DNA from: Mytilus galloprovincialis
Taxonomy: Eukaryota; Mollusca; Bivalvia; Mytilida; Mytilidae
Direction of reading: 5' to 3'
Length of the DNA stretch: 64,000 nt
Assembly (NCBI RefSeq): GCF_965363235.1
Contig: NC_134839.1
Location: 57,007,560-57,071,559 of the forward strand
Shown: in pieces, positions 32,754 through 43,077 of the stretch
Layout: each line of letters opens with the position of its first letter
Position numbering within the stretch: position 1 is the first letter of the stretch
Translations under genes and position numbers: made by a program
Notes under the pieces: generated by a model
Databases searched by the model: none
Told to the model about the DNA's origin: nothing
Seen by the model: only the letters and a program-made list of their open reading frames with translations

Positions 32754-32814
32754 TTTTAACTGCAGTAATTGGTAAAATACACACTGAAATAAAGAAAACA
32801 TTTAAGAGCCACAT
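32754..32814 (-). CDS. Locus A exon 1: start codon and signal peptide
   Basis: From the ATG at 32814 the minus strand reads MWLLNVFFISVCILPITAVK and then a GTAAGT donor after one base of the next codon (phase 1). The peptide has a short N-terminus, a hydrophobic core of about 13 residues and a small-residue end (ITA), as in a cleavable signal peptide. Phase 1 fits the next exon, and a TATA-like box lies about 60 bp upstream. The 7.5 kb intron that follows is full of repeats, so a missed small exon cannot be excluded. The exon is too short to stand out as an open reading frame; it was found from the donor site and signal-peptide character. Confidence 0.6.
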
Positions 32815-32871
32815 TGTTCACTAACGTTTTAAATGTTTAGTTAACTTAACCAAAAGAAACCGAAGTTTTAT

Positions 32872-32880
32872 GTTTTATAC
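32872..32880 (-). promoter_or_regulatory. Putative TATA box of locus A
   Basis: The minus strand reads GTATAAAAC here, about 60 bp upstream of the proposed ATG at 32814. That spacing would place a start site near 32845 and leave a 5' leader of roughly 30 nt. No other core-promoter element is evident. Confidence 0.45.
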
Positions 32881-32881
32881 G

Positions 32882-35800
32882 GGTTCGATCACGCATGCCC
32901 CATTATCCTAAGTTAAACTTTTGAAATGGACATGGTGAAATGGAAAGTCAATCGTTGAATTTTTACCTTTTAAGGTGCATATCGGATGTCTAGTATTTTT
33001 TGAAATTGCTAATTATTCCTGGAACAATTGCCATTATGGGCGGATCATAAACTAAGGTAACAAAACAAATACATTTACTGCGTTTTATATAACCAATCAA
33101 CAATAGTAGCTTAATATATATAAGTTGTATACTATTTTTTCTGTTAAGGAAGTTAAGTATAAAAAGTATTAGAACAGAAATTATTAATTTGCATATTATC
33201 ATTCATCAGTGTATCTTATTATGTTATAGATAGGTATAGAAAATTAGTATTTTTCAAAATAATGATGATGATATTGATAATAAATTAATTAATAGTTTTG
33301 ATTGGTTTCAATAAATAAATAACTTAATCAAATTGTTTTGTTTGTTGTTGTAAAAACAAATTATATATTGAAATACGGCGGAGGACATCATGGCGAAAAA
33401 AAATCGGACGTTTTAGCGCCAAAGTAGAACCCATTTTAGCACCTGATTTTTAACCCATTTCAGCGAAAATTAAAATTGTCAATACACATTTTAGCGAAAT
33501 AATCTGAACCCATTATTATATATAATAGATAAAAAAAAAAAAAAAAAAAAAAACCTTTATTAGATTCAAGACAGCACAATATAAAACATATGATGTACAG
33601 TACTAAATGTCTAAAAGATGCAATAAAATATTTTATAAAAATGTTCGTTCTAGCCTGAGCCTGAAATATATATCATAGAGAACGTACCGTGCGTAATGGG
33701 CTTTGGATATACCCCCAGTACAATACTGTTGAATTGCATTAGAAATTGTTCTTTCGCTATATCTTTTCTAGATTTTTGTGCACATTTGTCTATACTTCGT
33801 TTTTTTTATATAGGTTGTTGTTTGCAATTTGATAATAGTATCAAGAAAAATGCAAATAGCTGGGTGACAACTATAACATTGCTCATTATAATGAGCATGG
33901 AACGACTCTAGACCATTATTTGTTCTCTTTGAATTACACTGAACTTCTGCCCAAAGCTTAATGAGTATTATACAACCAGCTGGTAAGTTTGTTTTAAATG
34001 TTCTTATAAATTGTTATAAAGCTGTCAAAGAGAGCACGTGCTTTCAAGGGTGTTGCATATTAATGGGATATAAAACTTTCGCCAATCAAAGTGAGAGAAC
34101 CTTATAAAACATCTATGAAATGGAATTAGTTCATAAGCAAACATATATTGTACGTTTCGTAGTTCAGCGTGGCGTTCATTTCGCTGATATAGTATACATG
34201 TACCTTATTGTTCAGGGGTCAGATGAATCCGGGTGCTGGTTTTTCTCACTTAGTTGTAAACCCATTGGATTGGTGAGGTTCGTATTGAGACACCTCCATG
34301 ACGAATAACGAGAAAAAATCTTGCCAACAATCAATTAGTCTTAGATTTTCATCTGATACTTTTGGTTTTGGTTTAGAAAATACTTCTCAATAAAATAAAA
34401 AAAAACGAAACACGAAGATGTGGTATGATTGCTAATGAGACAACAAACGCTCTTGAAACCCTTCATCTAACCTTAGACAGTGGTGAACAGTACATCATAA
34501 AAACACACTGTAAAATTCAGTTACAAATGACATAACCCAATTGATCAGTACGAAGTCCAATTAACATCAAACAATAAACACTAAGCACTGTCCCCCCTGA
34601 TATAAGAGTTTTCGCAATAACCGTGGATAATGGATTACTAGCAGTTTCTAACATGCCAGCTCCATACCTCAATGAAACCGATTGCAAATTATGTCTTCTT
34701 TATATGAAAATCAAGCACAAGTTCCCCCGTTAGGGTTTTAGTATCAAACCATCATAACATATACAAGAAGAACATAACCCATATCATGCCAACGCGACTG
34801 GTTTTATAATAAATATGTTTATTTCCTATGCAAAGAACCTATGAGTATCAATATTAATTCCAAGAAATGCCTTCTTTAATGAGCTGACAACAGTATCGTA
34901 ACCTTATACCTTCTGGAAAAAAAACATGTTTAAAGGTTTAGTTAACTGTTGATGAGAATTTTGGTTCCTCATGCTCTCCAACTGCGTACTTTATTTTTTC
35001 ATTTTTTTTAATTCGGGGGTCACTGATTAGTCTTTTGTAGGCGAAACGTGCGCATCTGCCGCTATCCTGATATATGTGATAATTAAGTTTGTTCAGTAAC
35101 GATATAAACAATATTTACAGATTTAACCTCGGTGTTAAAATGATGACCTTTGTGAATAAGTTTTTTGAAAAGATGAACGAGTTTAAATGAATCATTTCTA
35201 CATCATCGTAAAAAATAGGATATGATGACACGTTTTTAACAAGAATTCTACATGATCAGCCAAACTTCCAAAACAAATCTTAAATTGTTTCCAAGAACAA
35301 ATTTCGTTTAATTTGATTAACTTTGCAACGGGAAACGAAATATCCGACTCTATATATTTACCAGTTATACAAACATTATGTTCAATGATATCTTAAACGT
35401 CAATACTGACACGAACATAGCGATCAAGTTGTAAAATATACACACCATAAGAAAGGGACAAAGGAACTTCACCGTTCAAAAAAGGAAAATTAACAATAAG
35501 GAATGAAAATTGTCTGTTTTGTCGTAAAATGACACTTATTGCTGTTTTTATAGGTTACAATGTACCTTGGAGTAAATTTCCAAACTATAATAAGAAAATT
35601 TTTAATTATCCAAGCAAAACATATCGAAATAATGGTAAGTGTTTTTAGATTTATCAAATGTGGTTTCGATAGACTTAATTTCATTCAGTTTTGAATTAAT
35701 ACTCGATATTGGCTGAACTCTTTTACATTTCTGTATTGAAATCACTTTGATATTTATTGCCTAGCTTCTAGTTTTGAAATACCATCGATACACTGTAGCT

Positions 35801-37380
35801 ACAGCCAAATGTATGAAGCTATAATACACATAATTGAATTATAAAGTTATCAAAGATACAAGGCTATGAACAAATTCAGGCCAAATTGACAGCAGTCTTT
35901 CACGTAATTTAAATTTCTGTATTTTTTAAATACAGATAAACATTATTTGTTTTCATACATTTTAAGCTGACTACAGCCCCGTCCAAATCAGCAAGTTTAG
36001 TCTGGTAGAAGCATATGCTATAGTAATATTGCAACGTTGCAGTTTTTAGAAAGTCATAGCTTTTCCCATCATGAAATACGCAGGGAACGCCAATAGTGAC
36101 ACAGGAACATTTGTGTGGTTATCTGAGACATTCCATAATTATGTGTTTAGTATTCTTATGTTATAACAGCCTGAAAAACGTTTCTTTTTTCTTTTCGTTC
36201 GTCATCTATACGTACAACTGAAAGAATTCAATCTGACGACCTGTAAGATTATTTCACATAAGCATGAACACATCTTTTTCTATTCGTCTCTCTGTTCAGA
36301 TTGGTTATACACGTATCTTATAAATGTATATACGTATCTGACTGTATACACGTACGCGAATTCTATTTTGCAGTATATGCACATATTTACCAGCTGGCGA
36401 ATTGCCAATTAGTATATCCTTGATCTTTCGTTTTCTTCTGATCATATCCGTTAAACTTAAATCGTAAATGTATTTTTGACAAAAAGGACCGATGCGGATT
36501 GGTGGGCTGTTACAAAATATCACTACGTGTTTACATGATTATCAAAAAGTGTTTTATGCAATGTTTCTTTTGAAAAGATATATTTAATAACTTTACTTTT
36601 ACACTGTTTGAACTTCACATCAAATTAACCAATCATAAACTGATCTAACCTTGCAATATCATGTACTGATTTCTGACTGAAAGTCTTTGTAAGAGTTCAT
36701 CAACCATATAATCGAATGTATATTGTTTGATCAAATTTCAGTCGGCAACACAAATAGCTGATCTTTTGATCTGTTGATCTGTTGATCTATTCTCTAATAA
36801 GTTATAAGTTCTATATACCTCCCTTTCTAACATTAGATGTTTAAACAGAGGAATTCAATAAAATAGAATTTTAACACTTGTGAAAGAGGACTTGGCAGTT
36901 GACTTGGTACAAATGCAATGACCTCCAAAAGCCGCATGTAAAATACAGGACTCAGTATATATTTTTCCTTAATCATCTGCTGTACCGAAAACGCAAATAC
37001 CAACTGCTGAAAATTGATACTCAAATAATGAAGAATGTATAGAGAAAATCTTAATAATAATCAGGTATTTTTACATTATCACTGAACATTTTCTTATTTA
37101 TTTGTCAGTATCCTCAAATTTTAATGGGGAAAGTAGCTAAATAAAATACGTGACTGTACATATCGTTATCAATAATGTGCCATGTAGTTGTCTGTATATT
37201 AGAAATTTGAACTTTTTCGTACTTGTTCGAGAAAAACGTGTAGTATGTCTGTTGACAGATCCTTTGCCAAAAAAAGTATTGCGTCAAACTTTGAAGCTGT
37301 TGTTTGGTTCTCGTGATTGAATAAGGAAGTCCGCGCATAATCACAAACGTTTTTACAGATTACGATTATGCTGAAAATTA
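32882..37380. other. Intergenic region upstream of locus A, no gene recognised
   Basis: No exon with splice sites or conserved protein motif was found. Recognisable content: an A-run at 33531-33553 whose minus-strand flank carries AATAAAGG (possible retroposed 3' end on the minus strand, from about 33680), a dispersed repeat copy near 34414-34520, repeat words from 34590 to 34800, and a block at 36640-37090 that resembles 53880-54300. The rest is AT-rich without visible structure. Confidence 0.45.
34414..34800 (+). repeat. Dispersed repeat copy joined to an inverse block of the 30.72-kb repeat
   Basis: GATGTGGTATGATTGCTAAT and GAGACAAC mark the first family; from about 34590 the words ATGCCAGCTCCATACCTCAA, GTTAGGGTTTTAGTATCAAA and AAGAACATAACCCATATCAT are the reverse complement of sequence at 30715-30860. 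Confidence 0.6.
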
Positions 37381-38129
37381 AGTTTCACAGTTAGATCCAT
37401 ATGACAAACCTAGTAAAAGAGAAGAGAAAGATACCAAACTTCAAGGGTTATTCAGAAATAAGTCGAAAACAAAATGACAATCCCATGAGAAAAAAACGAT
37501 TAACGACGAAGACAAACAACAGTACACAACACACAGCAAATTTTATAAATATTCGCAATTACGTGCCACTAATTGTATGTATTTCGTTTAGACACAGGAT
37601 TATTTAAATTTGAACTTTCCTGTGATAATAGGGATCTTTTTGAAGCTGAGTTTTTAAGCTATTCCTACGAAGAAGTTTGTTCGCGATATTTGGACGATGC
37701 TGGCATAGAATTATTTACACAGAGTAACAATCCTACAATTTTGTTGCCGCCTGTCCTCAGTCTCTTTGCAATCGATTAGACATGACAATGTCGAGTTCGA
37801 ACCGAATTTGTACAGTGTAGGAAATGATTACCCTTCCGGAGCACCTGATTTCACTCCCGGTTTTTAGTGGAGGTCGTGTTGTTTCTTATTTATTATTTAT
37901 AACTGTTGATGTAAATGTCTTTTGATTTATGAGTCATTGCTTACTCCTTGGTTTTGATTGTTATTGTCTTGTTGATGAGTCGTAATGTTTCACCTTGTAG
38001 TACAAAATTTTATCCAAAAAACTCAATTGCACTCACGTCTTGTTTACCCGGAAGGGTATGCAGCTGTTATTCCACATATGACACACGTCGTGTTTCTCAT
38101 ATAAGTACACATCAATGGATAAGTTTACT

Positions 38130-38420
38130 TCAGCATGTCACATGTGAAGAAAGGACGAATTTATGATTACGACAATTGGAACATATCCGTCGGCATCTGT
38201 GAAACAAATAATGCATACCGGTCAACCAACTCGAGATGGTGTCCGTAAATTTCCGAAGAGATGATTCATCTTCTCCCATTGGTAATTTTAGTTTTAATGA
38301 TTCCTTATATTTATGATCAATGAAATCATGATAGGAAATGCAAGCTCTTGAATATTGTATCAATTGGCAATTGATATGATATTCTAGAGCTTGCGTGGGA
38401 GATATATACTTCATAGTAAG
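38130..38420 (-). pseudogene. Reverse-transcriptase C-terminal fragment (Penelope-like type)
   Basis: The minus strand encodes QLIQYSRACISYHDFIDHKY followed by a degraded KLKLP...SLRKF stretch. QLIRY(S/A)RAC-x-SY-x-DF is the region after the catalytic core in an RT family abundant in bivalves that also contains GIPMGTNCAP and YIDD motifs (see 40750-41430). Only about 90 codons remain, ending in unrelated repeat sequence. Family naming is from memory. Confidence 0.5.
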
Positions 38421-38429
38421 GCGCTGATA

Positions 38430-39600
38430 GAATGTTGCTACATATATGTATATAAAAAAATGGAAAAGTCATAATTGGGAATCTGAAATAATCTCTTTTG
38501 TCAATAAGTTTTGTAATGAGCCGAGTCCCCTCATAGTCAAATTTATAGATGTAAGTCAAGATATGAGATACACGATAGGATAGATACGTTAAAAATAGTC
38601 ACCAAGCTTTGAAAATGCTAGTTTCTAATCAAAATGAAGACCAGTCGACAATAAAGTTTGGGACACATTTTGTAAATTAGTGAGGTAATCTTTTTGTTAA
38701 CTGAGAATATTTCTCATATCGTTTGTTGTCCAAATAATTATAAAATTGCCTTCCAATACCATCATTGTCATATTCTCGAATATAACTGTTATACTGAATG
38801 TGAATTTAAATTGACGTGCGACGTGTCTCGGTGTCTAAAACATCCACAATTCATTGATTTATTTTTGATGTTTCTGTTATGGTTTCGGTTGGATAATATG
38901 TAATGTCTTATCGTTTGTAGTTTAATAATTACATAATTGCCTTTCCATACCATCATTGTCGTGAAATGTTTTGAACGAATATTGTATTTCTTTTTTTTAC
39001 AAAGTTCGAGATTGCATGTTAGTTACGTACCGCGTCACGGTTTCTGATATCCTGTGGTCGTTCTTGTTACTAGTATATGTTAGTTGCTGTTCTGTGGTTT
39101 GCATGTTGTGTCGACTATTATATTATTTGTTTGTGCGTTTCTCTGTTATGAATGTTCTTGTAAGTGTTTGTGTTGTATTTCTGTCGCGTATTGTTTTAAC
39201 AATATTTTTTAACATCGTCATAAAGCGGGAGATTTGTCATGCCATTAGCAAACCATTAAACCAGGTTCAACTCACCATGTTTGCGTAAAATGTCCTGTAC
39301 CAAGTCAGGAATGTGGCAGTTGTTATCAAATAGTTCGTTTCTATGTGTGTTGGCGTTTGTTTTTGTTACACTTTGGTGTTCCTGTTGTTCCTTTGTTTTC
39401 ATCTTATATGCTTATAGATGATGTGTTTCCCTCGGTTTTGGTTTGTAACCCAGATTTGTTTTTTTCTCAATCGATTTATGACTTTTGAATACAGGTATAC
39501 TACTGTTGACTTTATTTTGCAGGGTTTTAATTAGAATATCTTTCAAGAGGATATTTGTTGGGTCTTCATGATTCGTTGCCATAACAGTCATTAGTAACAG
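38430..39600. other. Intergenic repeat-derived sequence, no gene seen
   Basis: Long plus-strand hydrophobic reading frames (38971-39288) are T-rich repeat translations. Words near 39410-39520 (GTGTTTCCCTCGGTTTTGGT, AACCCAGATTTGTTTT, TTCAATCGATTTATGAC-like) resemble the reverse complement of 51580-51620, so this is dispersed repeat. Confidence 0.4.
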
Positions 39601-39624
39601 TAAACGTAACATAGTCAGTAAAAA

Positions 39625-40110
39625 GTAAAATCACAAAAATACTGAACTCCGAGGAAAATTCAAAACGAAAAGTCCATAATCAAATGGCAAAATCAGATGA
39701 TAAAACACATCAAACGAATGGACAACAACTGTCGTATTCCTGACTTGGTACAGACATTATCAAATGTAGAAAATAGTGGATTGAACCTGGTTTTATAGCG
39801 CTAAACCTCTCACTTGCATGACAGTCGTATCAAATTCCATTATATTTACAACGATGCGTGAACAAAACAGACTTAATAGGTAAAATAGTAAAATATGGGC
39901 ACAGCACTATATCACAATCTCAAAACAAACATATATTTAACAAAACAGCACAAAAAGCATCTATCAAATTTAAAAACACATGCATTGCTTCGCGTGTTTG
40001 ACGTCATAAAATGTTAACGTCACATATGAAGAAATATAAAACAATTTTGCCGTTCAAGTTAAAAAAAAATTCACATGGGGAATGGTGGAATACAGGGTTA
40101 AAAATTAAAA
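39625..40110 (+). repeat. Dispersed repeat block, direct copy at 62.16-62.62 kb
   Basis: ATCACAAAAATACTGAACTC, AAAACACATCAAACGAATGG, TGGATTGAACCTGGTTTTAT, AGCGCTAAACCTCTCACTTG and AAACAAACAT match 62163-62620 in the same order. Differences are scattered substitutions and short indels. No coding potential seen. Confidence 0.78.
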
Positions 40111-40749
40111 GTGTGATAGAACTAATTTCAGAAACAGACCGAGATATAAATTTATATATCTAGAAGTTCTTTAGAATTTTTAGGAATCCACATATGGTTA
40201 ATACCCCTACGCGAGTAAACTAATTTCGTCGTTCAAAGTATTTTCAACTTTATAATAGAACAATAACATAATGACAGTTAATAGAACAATAACACATTGG
40301 CGGGATCTTCAAAAGTACAGAGTCGGGTCATATGAACCAAAGAAACACAAAAAGTTGCACATACAAAACCCACCAGCAAAAATGAAAAATAATACAAACA
40401 CATTGACGGGGTGAACAAGTACCGATCCACGTCAAATGGATATCACAGAAAACAGACCAAACAGTAAAAGTAATATTAATAGTAGAACAAATTCAAATGA
40501 AAGAACAATATAGCACGTTGTAGTCTATTTGAAGATGTGTGTGATAAGGACGATTGCCGTTATAATTATTGCTAATTTCTAATCACCTATCAGTGTCATC
40601 AAAGGAATTTAATAAATAATGACTGGACACTTCATTAATGAGTTTATCCTATAACACCTATCTATGACTCATCTATAGATGGACTGGTTTATTATGAGCG
40701 AACCGGTTAAACTCCGCCCAGTCAAGTGAAATAAATCGAGTAATATAAT

Positions 40750-41430
40750 GATAAACAACGTCAGTACACAGAATCTATACATTAAAACTATCATATATTA
40801 TTTGTGAAGTTGGTACGAAATATTTATCAACAAGGTCTTGGTAACTTCCGATGAACCTTTTTAGAAAAAGGACGAGACGTTCTTTGACATATCTCTGGTT
40901 CATCAACTTTCTGCTCAGACACTGGTGACATTTTACAAAGTCTGATTAGAAGCCGCAAGCTCTCGAATATCGAATAAGTTGGGGAATGTATATCCCATAT
41001 GCAGATGAAGTTGGTATATTGCTACTAAAGTGGGGGAAATTGATAATTTCAAAACTGAAATTGTCTCGGTTGTCATAGATTCTGGTACTGCGATGACTGT
41101 TTATGTCAAATTCGAAGCATAAGTCTAAAAATGAGTCGGACGAAGCCGTGTCTGTTGTTTCTTTTATTTCTAGTTCTGGGGGATATATTAATAGAACCCA
41201 ATCAGAAAAGTTCGGATTGTTAATGGAAAGAGCATCTTCAATATATCTGAAAGTGAAATTAAATAATCTGGCTTCTTTGATCGTCTTGTTTTTGACAAGT
41301 GTCTGAAGGAACTCCGATTCATATGAAAATAGAAGAGGTCGGCAAGGTGAGGCGCGCAGTTCGTTCCCATAGGAATGCCGACAATTTGTTGAAAAACAGC
41401 AGCCTTTTTATTATTGCGTCATATGGACAC
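40750..41430 (-). pseudogene. Decayed reverse transcriptase (Penelope-like type)
   Basis: On the minus strand, from 41420 downward, GIPMGTNCAPHLADLF is followed after a frameshift by FRYIEDALSINNPNFSDWV (altered Y-x-DD box, YIED), LIYPPELEIKETTDTAS, then SFLDLCFEFDIN and YGIYIPQLIRYSRACGF. These are RT finger/palm motifs of a bivalve retroelement family that I associate with Penelope-like elements. At least one frameshift, an internal stop before the YIED segment and the altered catalytic box make it non-functional. It belongs to the same family as the fragment at 38130-38420. Confidence 0.75.
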
Positions 41431-42289
41431 GCAAGCACAAACATATACATGTTTTGTGATCAACTCACTCAGGCAAAGTTGGCCTTGTATAAATTTTGCT
41501 ATTTACTTAGGTTCTTTTTGGTCTTATATTTCGGTTCAATATTTGGCTTTCAAATATTCGGTTTGAACGTTAGTAATGAAGACAAATCCAGAAAAGTGCA
41601 TTTGAATTTAAAAAAAAACCGCTGTTTTCATTTCTAAGCAAATAAGGAAATATCACAACTTGGCTTTCTGTTGGTAAACATAACTAAATATCTGTTAAGT
41701 TGTTCTTTTTTCACTAGCTGCAAATTTTGATTTGCTGGTCAATTGTAACTAAATTGTTCTTTTATTTCTTTGTTATATATATCACGGTGGGTATGGTTGT
41801 CCTGCGAGAGAACGTTCTGTGCTGGTGATTTGGTCCTGTCAGGTGCTGGTGGGTCCTGATTCTGTGCTGGTGGGTTTGTTTACATTGTACCAGAACGGCA
41901 ATAAAACGACTGTTTTGTTGCTTAATTTTTCTCTGATGCGTCATAAGTACCATGCAAAGTATATTACAACAATAATATATTGCAAAAGTCATGCAAGTTC
42001 GTTAAACGGAATTGTCCTGACGCTGTGCTGGTGATAAGAAAAACGGTCCTGGTTCTGTGCTCCTATGTCCTGGTTCTGTGCCTTTATATTTTAGTTAAAA
42101 GTGGCATATATTCAAGATCATTGATGCTGTACTGTTATTGACTAATTAACTGTTGTCAGCTTTCTTGAAATTGACATTGTTGTGAATATGTTTACTGTTA
42201 TTATGAGAGAAAAAAATACCCCTATTTTTTATTTTTTTTAAATTAAAGTCATAAGAAACCTCAAATTAAAAAAAAATATGCCTATGTTT

Positions 42290-42760
42290 TTTTTTATAAC
42301 TAAATGGATAGTTTTCTATATACAACTTATGTACATATACTTTTTTCTGAGGAAAATTCTTTAATTTGTCCACATTTAGAAGAAGTTTACTTTTTTTTAA
42401 TTGCTTGCTTCCAGGAAGCAATTCGCCGACATATTTTCTGTATGCATAGTGACCGGAGCGTAACCCTACTCGTAAAAATCCGGTGATCGCAATACGCATG
42501 GATCTGTCATTAAAATGAACAATTATCTGATTGCACATGTTAAACACGTGCTCAATACCCATGTTTTTAGTTATTTGTTTACTATAAGGTGACAATCGGT
42601 AAACTTCGGCTTTAAAACACGGCATTTAATGAGCAGCCATATTTGTTAAATCATAACAGACAGAGAGAACAAAAAAATGACGATTATACTATATATTTGC
42701 GTAAAAAATAAAAAAAATCGTGCACAGAGGACTAAGTTTATGATATATACATGCATTGGT
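42290..42760. repeat. Dispersed repeat block, inverse of 61.12-61.62 kb
   Basis: CCGGTGATCGCAATACGCAT, AATTCGCCGACATATTTTCT and TAATTTGTCCACATTTAGAA correspond in reverse complement to words at 61415-61560, and TAAGTTTATGATATATACAT to 61170-61190. A 119-codon minus-strand frame inside it is a repeat translation without known motif. Confidence 0.7.
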
Positions 42761-42957
42761 TCAAGAATTTGATAAACATTATTTTTCACAAGTCACTCGT
42801 TTCATATGACTTTAACTGTAATCTTATTTATTGGCCTATTAATGGAACCCTTCTTGCCCCCTTTTAAGATAAGAAAATATGTTTACGATTTTCGGGATTA
42901 CGATCATTTTGCAAGATCACCAAAATACGTTGTAATTTATACAATACTTATATAAAG

Positions 42958-43075
42958 TAGATGATGTGGTATGTTTGTTGTCAATGGACAAATTTCCATA
43001 AGAAACCAAAGGAAGTATGTGTTAACAACCATACGTCATCGTACGACCTTCAACAATAACCCATAAAATAACAAC
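42958..43075 (+). repeat. Dispersed repeat family copy (ATGTGGTATGATTG type)
   Basis: AGATGATGTGGTATGTTTGT, TCAATGGACAA and GTACGACCTTCAACAATAA follow the family word order; directly followed by a pearl-like element. Confidence 0.6.
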
Positions 43076-43077
43076 AG

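Larger units (their letters stand above)
3363..32814 (-). other. Locus A: multi-exon gene for an SUEL lectin/TSP1/cadherin-like extracellular protein
   Basis: This is the extent of the reconstructed coding part. Going 3'-ward on the minus strand the exons are 32754-32814, 24892-25188, 20982-21161, 19735-20052, 17086-17292, 16320-16391, 12776-12946, 8728-8824, 7222-7436, 5272-5445, 4506-4639 and, tentatively, 3363-3449. Intron phases run 1,1,1,1,1,1,1,2,1,1,0, so every junction keeps the frame open; the first eleven exons give 642 codons. Most exons are symmetrical phase 1-1, the usual pattern of shuffled extracellular modules. Domain order is signal peptide, SUEL-like lectin, TSP1, Cys-rich module, TSP1, unassigned module, cadherin-like sequence. 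The 3' end (stop, any transmembrane segment) is not seen and probably lies beyond position 1. The product should act outside the cell or at its surface; no specific orthologue was recognised. Confidence 0.7.

Noticed and set aside
38971..39288. 105-codon hydrophobic plus-strand ORF that looks like membrane segments
   Set aside because: T-rich repeat DNA gives Val/Leu/Phe-rich translation; no start context, no conserved residues, and flanking sequence is dispersed repeat.
42266..42625. 119-codon minus-strand ORF
   Set aside because: It lies in a dispersed block whose other copy (61.12-61.62 kb) does not keep the frame.
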